Source: Phallusia mammillata
Lineage: Eukaryota > Chordata > Ascidiacea > Phlebobranchia > Ascidiidae
Direction: 5' to 3'
NCBI GenBank assembly: GCA_003260075.1
Contig: QLIY01000120.1
Location: 141,722 to 205,721 of the forward strand
Length of the DNA stretch: 64,000 bases
Shown here: piece by piece, positions 26,201 through 39,811 of the stretch
How the letters are laid out: every line of letters begins with the position of its first letter
Position numbering within the stretch: position 1 is the first letter of the stretch
Made by a program: the position numbers and the translations under genes
Notes under the pieces: generated by a model
Seen by the model: only the letters and a program-made list of their open reading frames with translations
What the model was told of the DNA's origin: nothing
Database searches by the model: none

Positions 26201-28002
26201 GGTCGCCAATTTGCCACATTGTCCAACAAAAACGTAAGGATCGAAAAAGGGTTGGTTTGGTGGGAATGTGTACAAAGGTACATGTCATAGAAACGAACAA
26301 ACGCACAGTTTCATGGATAATTTTTGCGTGGTACGATAATTTTTGCGTGAATCTTTTTTAAATGCCCAACGCTGAATCGTTTCGAAACTCAAGCATCTTC
26401 ATTGCCGGTCACATCATAGTTTCATTAGTGAGTCTTGCAGTAGCCTAAGTGTTTTATGTAATATGATGATAATTAAGATTCAGTAATTCATACAGAAAGT
26501 GATTTGACAGTTTTTTTAAATACCGGTAAAAAGTTTGCTAGAACACCATATACAGCACTGTTTCTAAGTCTTGTGAGGATATGTTGGTTAAATTTTGTAG
26601 TTAAAGGCCACATTCTTTGCGGCATGGTGCGCTTGAAATGCAGTGCGCTTGAAATTAAAACATGCCGCCTTTGACGTACATTTGTACCGCAATATTCTTT
26701 ACAGCAGTTATATTATCTGTTTCCGCTTTGGTTTATTGGTAATATATATGATTCTGTTCCATTTAAACTTGTGGTCGAGGTAACTGTTTTCTTAGCATTT
26801 TTATTAGTCGAAAATGCATTGTTGACCAAAGGGGATGAAATGTGTGCAAACTAAATATAGAGACAAACCCACACACTCACACCAGAGCAGGACGTTTCGG
26901 GCTACAGACAGGTCAAACATGGCGTAGTTTGTCCGTAAACGTGCTCAGGTAAAGGTTAAGATCACCTAAATACGTCGAAACGTCAGTCAACCGTCTGCAC
27001 CCTTGCGTATAGGGACAGTAACATTTGTGTGATCTGGACGAAGTGAGGTGATTCAATCAATTGCGATTCTCCCGTCGGCAATTTGCGCCTTACTCCGTAC
27101 CTACTGCGTCCGAAAGCGTGCCAATTGTCGCCTTTGATTACCCGAGATATTGATCCTTACCCGCTCGGGATTTTGTTGCCACCGATTCAATGACTTGTTT
27201 ATTGATTCAAAGGGGTTTGAGTTGGTTTGCGGTTTTTAGCAGAAGTTTGCGAGGTTGTTGCATGAGGTTTGTCAGGCAAAGTTTGCGCGTTTAAGATAAA
27301 ATTTAGTCAAAAAACAAAACTGACAGAGCACATATGTGTAACTTAGCAATGTCGATATTTCAACAATCGTTGTTGTTGTATTTCGTGTACACCGTGTTTG
27401 AAACCTTTGCATTTCAGTGAATTCTCTTGATCGACTTCGTGTGTCAAGTAACGTATATACTGCGTTGTTTGTTGGACCCAAACGTTATGTGGTCGCTTCA
27501 GGTTCCATCAAACCATAAAAAGGATCATAACGCAGCTATTAAGTGACATATACCATGTCGGTACACAGCTTATAAGCTGGCATTCCTTCAAAGCAAATGG
27601 TAGCCAAATATTAGCATGAAAGTTGGTTGTTTTCGGTCGGTGATAAAAAATCGTGGGACAAAAACGAAAATCGATAACCATGACTAGACTTTTCATATAA
27701 AACGTGAGGGGCATAACAGATGGATGAAGCTATAACGAACAAACTTTATGTAATGTTTTAGGTTATGTATAGGACAAAGGTGTTTTATGAACAAAATCGA
27801 AGTGAACACTGAAAGATAGTTGTAAGTCATTTAGGATGAAAACGCAAATCTCATACCTTTGTGAATGGAAATGCGTATAGCGAATACATTCTAATGCAGA
27901 CGCTTCAGCAATCGCTGTGGTCATGATTAGTACAAAATGCTAATAAGTTGCATTTTTAATTAGGACACCTTTAAAGTCAGTTGGATAAATATAGGCAAAG
28001 TA

Positions 28003-28047
28003 AATACCTATAACTCTTTATATAAATATAAAGAGTTATAGGTGTTT
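28003..28047. repeat. near-perfect palindrome with ~20-base arms and a TAAA loop
   Basis: The arm reading ACCTATAACTCTTTATA (28007-28023) pairs with its reverse complement at 28028-28044 around a 4-base loop. Weaker complementarity extends about ten bases outward on each side. It could extrude a cruciform or form an RNA hairpin; no flanking target duplication was found. Confidence 0.7.
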
Positions 28048-31000
28048 ATTGGCATTTGGTAAACATTCCTTGTTAAATTAACGCAATGTAATTTGATCCC
28101 ATACGAAAAGGTAACATGTTGGTATATGCTGCTAGTTTCCTGTGTAACACGGACCTTTAGTAAGTTGTGGTTTACAGTGGATGGCCTTGTGGTCGCATAT
28201 GAGTGGGTTAGGAAACCAGAATACAATGAAGCCACCTTTAAATGTAGAATAAGGAGCTGATGGTGGTTTAAAGACCTTCACAGTAAGTGTTGGTATGATA
28301 CAACCTTTATCGGTGACCATTTCTAAATGCTACTTTGATGAAAATAGTTTTTACTGAAATAACTTTTTTCAAGTTTATGTGTAAAGTCCACTTTAAAGCT
28401 AAACATACAATTCTTGAAGGGGTTTATAAGGATTGAAAAAATTGTAGGTTTACCTTGTTTTACCCATTTCCAATAAAATCAACCTACAATTGAACTTTGC
28501 TTTTCTGAGTTATAAACCGATTTAAAATTGGCCCGAATGTATTCATAACGATAAAGACATACCATAATCGTATAGTCAAATACTCCATATATTTGTTATC
28601 ATTTTAGTCCATTGTGATCAAAGCTTTACACTAATGGTTCTACCCAAACCTTTAGCACTTAGTCAAGCAGAATCAACCTTAACCCCTGAACAATAGAGAC
28701 TCGTTACATTTAAACCTTTATGTTTCTTCGACGCCTGTTTGTGATTGGTGTCATCTATTTCCCATTGAGATGTGCAAATAGTATCAAGTACCATATCGGC
28801 GGGTAAATATTGACTTAGATATATTCGCATCCTTAACCCGATGTTTGAAACATTTTATTTCAAATTGCCCGTTCTATCTGCGGTCTGCGTGAAGCGGTCT
28901 TTCCGTCGTTACAGTGACTCACTGGTTGTGTTTTGATGGCGGTCCGACGTATTTTTTGATGTGACACATGAATTTATTGACAAAAATACGCTATGATGTT
29001 GTTTGTGTGTACGCCGGCACAAACCATCAGAAGTTGAGGTTACCACACATACTTCCTGTTTTGTTGCTACTTTGAGAGTTAAACGCTGAATAGATGTAAT
29101 GTTTAGGGTCAGTTTGTGAATTTTGCTCAGTTGTGATTGGAGTAAATGGTCGTGCTCATAATATCTCTTCAACTTGTAAACGTAAAACTGGAAGCAAAAG
29201 GTAACATCTCTAGTACAGCTGAAACAATATCAGAAATGCGTAATCACCAAAAGCGTAGTTAAGTCAGGCGAAATTAGGTTGATTGTTAAATAAAGAACAT
29301 ACGTATATCTTCAAGTCGTTTATCTTTCTTTAAAATTGAAATGTAGGACGTATCCGGTGTTTTATGGAACACATAACTAAAGAGACAAACTACAGTTGGT
29401 TAGTTTGTTCAAGTCACCCCTTGTTTCATAGTTGATTGATTTCACGTACAAGGGCAACCAGTGTGGTTTTCATATAAATATCCTGTTAAGCTTGAGGTCA
29501 GGTCATATAACCGTGAACTCGCTGCTCAATTAAGCGCTACAACAGCACTAGCGTAACCAAAATGCACTGCCTCGTATGCTTTCAGACCAGAAAAACGTGA
29601 TCATTTGGGGCTTTGCTGATGCCTGATGGTAGGTTTGGTGTTGATTTAAAGGTCATTAGCTTATCTATAATGCGCCTGGAAATTCCATTTTACAGATTTC
29701 TGTGTGTTTAAAAGGGTGTTTTTTTGCTCATGGAAGAACCGGTATTCGGTAGAAAATTCAATTTCAGTGGCAATTATGTAAGCATCAATAAACACCGCTA
29801 CGTGAAGGAAATATTTGTTTGTTTTAAACTTGCTGTAAAATACTGAGTTACATTCAAAATGTTACGTTTTTAAACCTTGTTTCATAACTTTAGTGTTACA
29901 CAACAAATGTTGTAATTGACTTTGTTTCATAACGAACAAGTATATAAAGTACCTAAAGGTGTTAAGGCGCATTTTATACTGTATGAAAAAAGGCCTTCTG
30001 GTCTCAACCGAAAGCTTATATGTACTAGTTTACAAAGTTTGCGACCCGTACGAGTAGTTTTTTAGTAATAAGAAATTTAGAGGTAGCTCTTAAAACCTGC
30101 AGGGACCTTAAACATATGCAACATAAATGTATACAGCATTATCGGCGTCTAATCAGGACTGAATTGCCCGCAAAATAGGTTTGAGTTCAAGCTGCTTCGT
30201 GCAAATAACATACGCGCGGTGGTGGCAGACCAATTCGGGTTAAATTGAACCACAAACGCCTAGGCTAAATTAAAAACACAGCCACAGCAGTCTGGGTAGT
30301 AGACTGTGTTATGGCATGGCTCTGCCCGAGTGGGGAAAAAAGATCCGGAAAAATTAAAGCCGTGCGTTTCACTGGTGTGTAGCATGTGCGCGTGGTGGCT
30401 GGTGTAGTAGTAACTCGACACCGCTGTTCAGTTTGGCAAGGGTCTGCGCAGTTTAGATATAAGCCGGTTAATCTGCAGTACAGAATTTGTTTTACGCTGA
30501 AATACTACTTCCAGTGTGTGTTGTTGTGTTTTAGTCAAAGTGGTTAGATTTGTTGTGGTCAAATATTTCAAAGCAGAAATGGCTTTTATTGTGGTGGTGC
30601 TTTGTCTTTTTTGTCAAGAAATGACAATAAATGGGTGAACAGTTTTGATCATCAAGGATGATGCAATAGCTTGCTTAAATGAGTCTGGCTTAAATGCATG
30701 TAAACAGCTGTTTTACCGAATAGTTTATCGTACATGTGAGTTGACTTGTCAAATAATGAAAGGTGCCGTCAGTTTGTAAGCGGAATAATGTTAGTTTTTG
30801 AAAAAATACCAAACCTTAATGTTTTGTGTTATTTTGGGGAATCATTATACATTATGTCAAAGGTTAGTTTCCAAAATAGTTCAGATTTTTATAACTTGCA
30901 GTCAAACAGAAACTATAAGGGCAAAATGCCAATATACATTGTTGAACATGTTTTGTACGCTTCGAGACTAGGCAATACCAATTTTTAATTTAAAACTCGG

Positions 31001-32209
31001 ACTCGCATTTCGCGAAGATATTTCTAATTTCGTTGAGCGACGCAGTTTTACGATGCCTCGCATTCTTAACGCATTTTGCCCTGAGCAATCCGCTCCATAG
31101 TTTACGGTCGATGTAATTGTGGGTTTGTTGGAACAACAGCGGCTCCTTGACTGACACGAGGTAACTATAGTTCGTAGGTGACTCGCAGGCTTATCGGCTG
31201 CTGTAGAAAAAGTTAACAACCGAAATCCGGTTTCTTTTAATGTGTTTGTAAACAAAGACTAAGCGGGCGTGCCAATAGCGCTAATCTTTTGTCGGAGATT
31301 TAAGTTTTCAGTCTATTGTTTCTGCCGTTCAGCTTAAATTGGACAGCAATGCGCGGTCAGTTGTGAAAAAGTATAAACCACTGATTTAAGCGGGATTCTA
31401 AGTCCACAGCTAAGTTCATTCTACCACAGTGAAGTAAAAAATGTACTACAATATTGCTTCGTTTTTTCGCTACAGGTAACTTTTTTTACAAAAGGTAGCT
31501 TTGAACAACTTTTATTTTGTTAGACAATTGGCTACATGAGCTAGTTTGGTAACCTGCATCAAGTGTGCATCCAATTCAGGTATTCTTTGTTAGTGGAAAA
31601 CACAATACTACAAGGGTGTTTAAAGTAAAGACAGTAAAGTTTCTAGTGCAAAAAAATTAAATAATTTTTGACCCAATACAAAACGCTTGTGCTTGCTTTT
31701 CTAAACTAAATAATTAATTGCATATTTTTGGTTGAAAACGTCGTGTTGTTAGCTTATAACTTTGTATGAAAACACAGAGTCGTGTAACTCAAATCCAATG
31801 TATGAACACGTGTTAAAATATTGATGAAGCTTTCTGCGACCTGCTGTTATAAGGTTCTTGTCAATGTCTTTAATTCCGGATGTTGCTTAGCAACAGGTTA
31901 ACCTTTCCTCTGTGATGTAATAAACTTCCCTCTGTGACGTAGGAATGCTGGATTTTGTATGGGAATTTCCGTACAATCGAATACCGTATCAGTTGCACCA
32001 GGAGACCATTTGAAATTGTAACGTATGCCCGCTATAGGTCAGTTTGGCAATACTGAATATAAAAAATGCACGTTTATTAGAACTCACCAAAATACCAAAA
32101 TCAACGTTTTGCAAAATTAAGCAAAGTAGATGGATATAAAACTACAAACATAAAGTATTTTTGATTTTATGGTCGCAATGTAGGGGCTTACCCGCGGAGC
32201 GTTATATAC

Positions 32210-32864
32210 CAATCGCGTCCATTCAAACTTCATTTGTTCAGCTGAACCCCGAAGCACATGACGTCACAATTAGCATTGTTCCGTCACAGCACGCATGGTG
32301 ACGCAACGATAGGGGAGATGTTGGTGGAGTGGTGGTTGCGGCCATCTATTGCGTGTTCAAATTTCCGGTCAGCTGTTTCAGCTTACTGATCGACTGAGGC
32401 TTGGGAATTTGAGTTAGAACATTTCCTTGTTGACGTGTAGCGGGATATATTTTGTTATTTTTTGTGCTGCAGCATGTAAGGTACAGGGGGTTTTGTGCAG
32501 TTAAGGTACCTCAAGACAGTTTTTAGCTTAGTTTAAGCAGATTTTTGTTTCACATGAAATTGTACAAGTTTGTTTTGCGATGTTTAAAGGTTTAAAGTAG
32601 TTTAAATCTCTAACGTGTTGTTGATGTTATGATCAAATTGATGACAAAAAAAGTATAATACAGTTTATCAATTTTGTTTCAATTTTTAGCATTTCTTTCT
32701 TTTTAGCATTTTCAGGAAAAGTTTGTTAAATTGTGGAAGTCAGCACTTCTGAAAATTAGTGTTGTTCATTTTGCAGCCAACTAAAAACGTAAAGTGTAAA
32801 ATTCAGTTTTCAATTGGATTATGTAATACAAAGTGCACGTCATAGTTTAGTTTGTGACATCACA
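32210..32864 (+). promoter_or_regulatory. candidate promoter and 5' leader of the 32.9-kb first exon
   Basis: A CpG- and G+C-richer block at about 32.2-32.4 kb carries TGACGTCA (32259-32266), CCGTCACAGCACGC and GGTGACGCAACG. It lies about 0.5 kb upstream of the ATG at 32865, and the intervening leader is AT-rich and non-coding. A CRE-type (CREB/ATF) promoter is an inference from the motif. Confidence 0.4.
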
Positions 32865-33838
32865 ATGAACCGGTCAACAGCATCTCTTCCATCAGCGTCT
32901 ATCCTCAAGAGCAGTTCCATGTTCTTTGAGCCGGGCAAGGAGCAAGATGCTCTCTCCACCGATTCTGGTTTCTCTTCTGAACAAATCTTCACCACGTGCT
33001 ACGAGAACCCATGGACGCCCCGATTTCCCCCCACACGCCGGAACCGCTTAAACTTGAACAATCGACCTCTGACCCCGTTGAAGGTCAAATCCGTCGGCGC
33101 GTTTGGAGTCGAGAAAACCAAAGCCTTTCCGATTTTCTCTGATATTCCGAACGATGACGCGCATATGAACGGGCGCTCCCCCCATTTGGCGGTGACGAGA
33201 AGTCATTCGAATGATTGTGACGTCAGAACGTCGCGAGTTGCACCGACCCCCGTCCGCCCGATGTCGCTAGTGGTCAACCCAGTCGTGTTAGAACCAATGG
33301 AAGCTTCCAGTCGGCTAATCACGTCAACTACGAAAACACGGGATTCCTCCACCGTCGTGCGGAAAACAAAACCCGATAGCGATGACGTCAGCAGCATGAC
33401 GTCATCCCCTTTGGAGTCTGGATCTTCGGATTATCCGGATCAAAATTCTGAATCGGAACATCAGGAGACGCCTGTGAAGGTGGTGATGAGGCAGAAGCGC
33501 GGTTTACCGGAGGAAGCGGAGGTTAAGAAGAGTCGAAGGCGTTCTCTACCAAATGTCTTCGGCTTAAAAAGGAACTCTTTGTCCGGTTTAAGTATTTTCA
33601 AGAACGTTTTCCACATCTCCCGTTCATCAAGCATTGATAAAGAGGAGCAAGTCGCGTCCTCCGAGAGGAGGCAGTCTCTTCCCGAGCATCAAATCGTGGA
33701 AGAGCTCTTCCGCAAACCGGGATCACGGAAAACGAGAAAAGTATCATCTGCATCTTCTGCATCTTCCACATCAAGTTCGTCTTCTTTCGGAAGCAAATTT
33801 CGATCCACTGAAAGACGGAAGGTTTTTGGCAAGAAAAG
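32865..33838 (+). CDS. alternative first exon B: 324-residue Ser/Thr/Arg-rich N terminus
   Basis: The frame opens before 32865, but the first real ATG (CACAATGAAC context) is there. It encodes 324 residues and ends AAG|GTATTT in phase 2, which fits the 44.7-kb exon or any later 2-2 exon. The protein is low-complexity and rich in Ser, Arg and Pro, with many likely phosphorylation sites: TDSGFSSEQ, SRRRSLPNVF, SSERRQSLP, and a poly-Ser tract near the end (SSASSTSSSSSFGSK). The RRRSLP-type motifs resemble basophilic kinase and 14-3-3 sites. No folded domain recognised. Three TGACGTCA palindromes lie within the exon. If unspliced, it would stop 14 codons later, which seems less likely than splicing. 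Confidence 0.75.
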
Positions 33839-36099
33839 GTATTTTTTATGCTCTTGTTTTTGTGACTCAACGTGATTGTGTGAGTTAATTTAGTGGGATG
33901 TTACTTCAGGTGTAGAGTTAATAGGATTTGCTATTTAGGAGACATTTTTAAGGGACTGTTGGTGTTTATTGAAGTCGCTTGATGTATCTTTTAGATTGGT
34001 AACGAAGCTTGAAGAGAGATTTGCTTTGATTTTTTCGTCCCAATTAAGTCATGTACGTAACTTAAAGATTTGTGTGTGTCTTCCGCTGTTAGCCTAATAT
34101 GTAGAGAAGCTTATTGGCTTTTAGATAAACTAATTCATATTTCTTAGCTATTTGACATTTTTTGACAACAATTTTCGTTTTTGTGATACAAATGTATCAG
34201 ATGTAAATTAGGCATAATCTCCTAAACCTAAAGTCACAATACGAGAATTACACACTTGTGCATCAAAAACAAAACCCACAGTTGCTAATAAGCAATAATC
34301 CGCAACTTTTAACTTTTTCCCGCCTAATACGTTGTCGTACAAATAACGCGCAAATATGTTTTCCCTAAACGTCACCTAATCGGATTAGCGCACCGCAAAA
34401 TATCCGTCAGTAGGTTGAAATCGGTACGACCAGGTTACTCATACTATAGACTGCGGCCACCTAATTCAATTTGTTCACTTGGCTGTTGTATCAGCACAAC
34501 CTCAAGTTGACTGCAAACAACAGTTTTTTCTCCTTAATCGCATTTCGTAAACAGATTAATACTTTGCCTTTCCCACATCAAAGAAATTGAAGTTTTTGAA
34601 GATTCTTTTTTCATAAGCACCCAAATCGAATTTACAAATTTACGGTTTGCTGTATTAGACTTGGATTTTTTTGTTTGGTTAAAACCAACAGCGTTTTTAA
34701 AGTGCGGTTGGACACTGAGCTGCTGTTACTTTGTATGGCTAGCGCCACTTAGTGGTATAGAATTAACTATTTTTGTACACGATGAGGCGCTAAATGCACA
34801 AAATGTTTTTAGCGGGTTTGGGCTTTTCAAACTTAATTCGTTTTGTCACTCAAATCGAGTTTGAATCAGAAACGCCAATCGATCACATTACTGATATATA
34901 TATATATCTGTTTTGTTTGGTTTTTGACTTTTGTTATTGTTTCCAAAACGTAATTGTGCCAAGAAAGTTCTTGTGACCATTCTGATAAAATATTCGGTTT
35001 ACATTTTTATTCGGTTGTCAATGTGAGATCAGCATGTAGTAATGCTTGTGTTAAAAAGCTATTCCAAACCTCAAAGAACTTTTTCAGACAAAAAGTCACA
35101 CTCTATAATCACGTCAACCAGATGCCTTATTACGCAATAGGAAGCGCATTGTTATGTCACCACCAGCTGTCAGACGCTGACTTCGCTCAGTTGTGGGGTC
35201 AGAGTTCGCGTCACGGGTTAAAGGTCACATTTAGTAAGGTTCAATCGCATTAGCTATCTGTCGCAGATAAACGTCTGATCTCTGCAGGCGAAGTGGGTTA
35301 AATATTTCACGCCTAGAAGCTGAACTCTTTGACAAATTCTGAGGATTTCGGTTTTATTTGTCAAAAATATGTCAGGAAGTTGTTAAAGTGTTTCGGTTTA
35401 TTGTTTGCTTTTAATGTCGATTTTTTGCGTTTTTAAAGATACACCGAGATGTATAAGATACACATGAAAATTTGAATTTGGGCAGACAAATTTTGACCGT
35501 TGCGTTGTAAAAACATTGGAACGCTGGTTGTAAACTGGTTTTGGTTTCCGACCGTTATAACCTATAGAGCTGTTGCAGAATTTAATTAACTTGTTGTCAA
35601 ACTTATTAACAGCTGAAATACAGACCCCCACGACTGTGGTAAAATCATCAAAGAAATTCATTACAAACGTATTGTACTAAAGATATTTGACCAATTACAA
35701 GATGTTTAAATATACCAAGAAGCATTTCAAGGCTCTTAAACGAACTTGATAAGACAAGTATGATTTTTCCCTACATAAGTTTATTGGGATTTTTTTCTTT
35801 TTCCATGCTGCTTTTTAGGTCCGTGTCTAGTATTTATAAGTATCACATGTATTGAACAGGGTAAATTGAAAAATAGGTGTCTTGTGATTTCATATTTTCT
35901 TGTCTGCGAAGTTGTAATGTATTTGGGTCAGATTTCTTTAGAACTTTGAAATATTTCATTCAGCCAACTGACCTTATTGGCTGAAACTCTTTCGATGACG
36001 TGTTTACCTCACGCTCAACCCCTTGCCTGAAATTCCTCTTGCTTTTTGGTGAATCGACACTTTAATCGCGTGAAACACCGATATTACACACGCACGTGT

Positions 36100-36215
36100 T
36101 GCGTCTACCTTGTGACGTCATAGACGTTTCGGGGCTTGGTCACGTGATCGCGACGCGCCAACAATCGGCGGACATTATGCCGTCACACAAGCGCGGAACT
36201 GCCGTTAGATAAAAT
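36100..36215. promoter_or_regulatory. CpG-rich island with TGACGTCA and TCACGTGA
   Basis: TGACGTCA (36113-36120) and TCACGTGA (36140-36147) sit 20 bases apart in a short island with several CGCG steps. The TCACGTGATCGCG core also occurs at 16612, about 19.5 kb away, in the other intronic island. Candidate enhancer or minor promoter. Confidence 0.35.
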
Positions 36216-37259
36216 GCAAACGGAAAAGTTGTTTTGCTTAAATCAGGAGTACATTTAAGTGGCTAAAGAACTTTCAATTTTTAGTTAGGTTTCGATTATG
36301 TCTGAAACCAAATAAATTACTGTGTTCAGTGAAAGTGGTTCTTGTCGAATGCTTCGAGTAAAAAAAAATTGTAAGGTTGGGAATGCTTATGTCGTGAGAC
36401 ATCTATGTTGTCACTTGTCATCATCAGTGAAATGCACGCTGCAAAACATTGCTTTCGACTTAGTAAGGGTTTCTTTAGCATCATTTGAATGTTCCTTGAC
36501 AAGCTTGAGGCAGAGATAAGGTTTGTTTTGAAAGACTCAAGATTTGCTGACCCTTGCAGGTCTACTTCCTATAGTTACACGCGTCTATGGTACTTTTCAA
36601 ACGGTTAAAGATTACATGAGATGCGGTTTTGACAATCTGTTCTGCTGCTTCTTGCGGTTTACATGCGAAACAGATGAGGATGGTGTAAGCCTCAAATTGC
36701 TGCTTGTATTTGACTTGAAAAGATTTGAAATACTAAATAAACGGTTTTTTTGGCTTGTGGTAAACGTAGGTGTTGTATAACAGACAGGCCGGAAATTTCC
36801 AATGTTCCATGAGCTAAATAAAGTAAGTCCAATTAGGAAAAAAGGAAAATAAATTGTCACAAAGTTGTAAACTTTTTAATGCATGACGATTATTAAAAAT
36901 GCACCAATGCCTTCTTGTATTGGGAAATTTGTAATTTAGCTGGTTTTGAGGTCTTGTGAACAGCTGAAAGCCTGTTTCCGTTTTTTTATCTATGTTTTAC
37001 CCCTGTGAAAAACTCCCAATTAACCGCAGGTTATTGGGCTTGATCCAATTTCCACGCTTCCACATAAACAACATACACTTCCTTACCTGGAGAATTGTTC
37101 ACATCGATTGAAACACTTTGCACACGAGAAGTTGATAAATTACTTATTTTTTCCAATCGTAATTATCCTGTTCCGTTTCTGAGTTCCGTTTTAATTTTTG
37201 GATTTTAAAATTTTCCTGTGTCATGTAGTCGCTCCAATCACTATAAACCCGAATGACCG

Positions 37260-37490
37260 AATCATTGTGATTTGACGTCACAATGCTATAGCGTGCGACG
37301 CCTTGTTTGTGATTGGCCCCGCGCGATTCCGCTGCCCCCCTGTGTTACGTCATAAACGCCCTGTATCCCGCGCAGAACAGGAAGTCCCGCGAATGATCAA
37401 TACACGAATACTGTATGAAGTGACGGTTTGTGATGTCATAAATGCGACAGTTCGCGCGTTTTTTTCGTGGAAGAGCTTCAAGATTGACGC
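37260..37490. promoter_or_regulatory. CpG-rich block with an inverted CCAAT box
   Basis: Starts with TTTGACGTCACAATG, contains GATTGGCCCCGCGC (reverse CCAAT) and several CGCG steps, and returns to AT-rich intron after about 37.5 kb. A 76-codon + strand ORF crosses it but has no donor, homology or coding look. Candidate promoter or enhancer only. Confidence 0.3.
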
Positions 37491-39594
37491 GGTATCTGAA
37501 TTTATGGTGGACTTATATGAGAAGGCTGTCTAACTTGACATAAATGTGAGTTAGATTTATATGCAGTTTCATTGGCAGGTATATTTGCTTGAGGTGTGGT
37601 AAAGCAATTCGTTTTAGTTTTTGTCTGCGCAATCTTATGTATTGATATTGGGTTTTAATATTTTAAAGCGTTGGAACAGTTTTCTGTCTTATTCGTGGTA
37701 AAAAGTTGTGTTGTTTTAAATAGGTTAAAAAGTTAGTCATAGTTGTCATGTAGAGAGTTTAAGTTGTTTTTTTACAAAACGAAAGGTCAAGCTTGGATTC
37801 CGAGCTAAAACAATTTCGATTCAGTTGCATCAATTCTTTGACTTCCAATTACTTGATGTCCTGTTGAGAGGTTCAGGCAAATCGCTTGGATGCCTTGTGT
37901 CATTTGGGCTCGAGGATAATCTCGGCAGCGTCGTATTGTCTGATCCGTTTCATCGTAAATCTAACAAACTTACGTTAGGGAGGATATGCAAGGTTAACAA
38001 GTCGTTTGTTGCGTCATCACATGTCATAAACAAAATTGTGACGATTGAAACAAGCCCAAGGGCTACATAAGCAGTTGGTGTAGTACTATAGGGAATGTTT
38101 TTGTAGCCAACCATCTAGTAGTCAAAGGGGGCGTTTGCCACTTAGCTTTGTTTAGTGAAACGCATCGTTTTGTGAACATTTGCAAACTAGCTTCTTTGAA
38201 TCAAAATGAACGAATGTTAACATAGAATTGGCGTAGTTAAGGGTTTATGGCCTAATCGTTCTTTACATAATCAGTAGAGTCTTCAAAAACTTGTGGATTG
38301 GTGGATTTAAAACCAAAAGTTGTGGATTGTACAAATTGCGTTAGAGAGGTTATGCCAGGTTAAAATTCCTACGATAAATCATCACTTTCATGTTTAGAAC
38401 TCTTCGAGGGAAAACATTCACCCTTGGGCAATTGTATATTTTTGTGCCGATCAATTTTCCGCTGTGGTTTATTGATTCAAATTTCAAGTAAAGCGTCATT
38501 ATTTTGCGCAAGGTATTCGCCTCAATTCGCCTTTAAAACTGAAGTTTTTTGGTTTCTTGTATGCTAATGCAATCTTAATGGGGAAATATTAGCTACTTTT
38601 TTTCAGAATTTTAGCGTTATTGTTGTTCTGTTCTTTTAAAATAATGTGTGTGGTAAGATTAGAACGAACTAATAGTCTCAATACTTTGTTGTTTGAAAAA
38701 GCTCTTTGAAATATAGCAAAAGTGATTGTAGGGATTAGTCTGCAGAAATTGGATCACGTTAAAAATTCTTGCCTGACACCAAAGTAGAAATGTCACCAAT
38801 TTAGAAGTAACTCGATTCAAGATCAAAGCTTTGGCCTGGCAGCAATTTGAACTCTGTTTAACCTTGACATTCTTTGTGACGCCATAATAAGATCAGTTAA
38901 ATTGAATTGTTGTTGCCTTTCCATTAAGTAAAGCGGATTTGCCAGCTGCTGCTAGTTGACATAAACTTAGTTACTGTTTTATGACTTTGTATGTTAAATT
39001 AAACATAAAGGATATGTTTTTTTTAAAGTGAGGACCTTTTAGTATTTCGATTTTGACTTGGTTTTGGGCGTTACATTATCAAAGTTGGGGTTAGATGTGC
39101 TTCAGTCTGTTTAGTTTTATAAATATAGAAGAGCAAAGCTTCATTGTTTAAGTTTTATTTTAGCTGCAGTAAGGTTTGTTACCAGTTCTTTCTCGTGGGT
39201 TAGAAGTTTTTCTGCAACATGTCCATTAGCCTATGAGCAAACCCATAATAGCTAATGCAGTTCGCCAAATAAAAACATGTTTTAGACTAAATACAAATCA
39301 GCTAAAAGCGATGTTGTGACGAAATTATTAGGGTTATATTTGTTCACTAACATTACAACTCAAATCGTGATGCTAATAATTGGACAACAAAACCTATGAG
39401 TATGACTGTTGTCCAACAAAGTATCATGTAATCCAGAATTCAGCTTAATATGGGCGTAAGTTTATCTTGTTAAGTTCTAAAATGACCAACACATAATGGC
39501 GTTGACTCATCAAAAAGATGGTGTAGAATATTTTCTGACTAACGCTATTTTTATAGACTTTATTGGCGCAAGAGGACCCTTATTAACCCTTATA

Positions 39595-39811
39595 GTGAAC
39601 AGCTGACCATGTTTCTCCTGATTGCGACCTTATATCTTTACCGGTAAAAGTTTTGTGACTCAATCAACGATTACATCATGAATGGGACTGTATACATGGG
39701 GGGGGGGGTGAACAGCTGACCATGTTTTGTCCTGATTGCGACCTTATATCTTTACCGGTAAACGTTTTGTGACTCAATCAACGATTACATCATGAATGGG
39801 ACTGTATACAT
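39595..39811. repeat. near-identical direct duplication split by a 10-G run
   Basis: Copy A 39595-39697, G run 39698-39708 (ten plus the first G of copy B), copy B 39708-39811. Two or three small differences between copies. Probable assembly join. Confidence 0.85.

Larger units (their letters stand above)
13660..32864. other. first part of the ~31-kb LIM intron, upstream of the 32.9-kb first exon
   Basis: No convincing coding exon. It contains a hairpin (13731-13792), three G10 join artefacts (17.9-18.3, 19.8-19.9 and 20.8-21.1 kb), a hAT-type element holding a 96-G run (22976-23238), CpG-richer islands near 16.6, 25.5, 27.1 and 31.1 kb, and a strong palindrome at 28.0 kb. It is poor in TGACGTCA, with only one copy (24111) before 32.2 kb. 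Confidence 0.55.
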
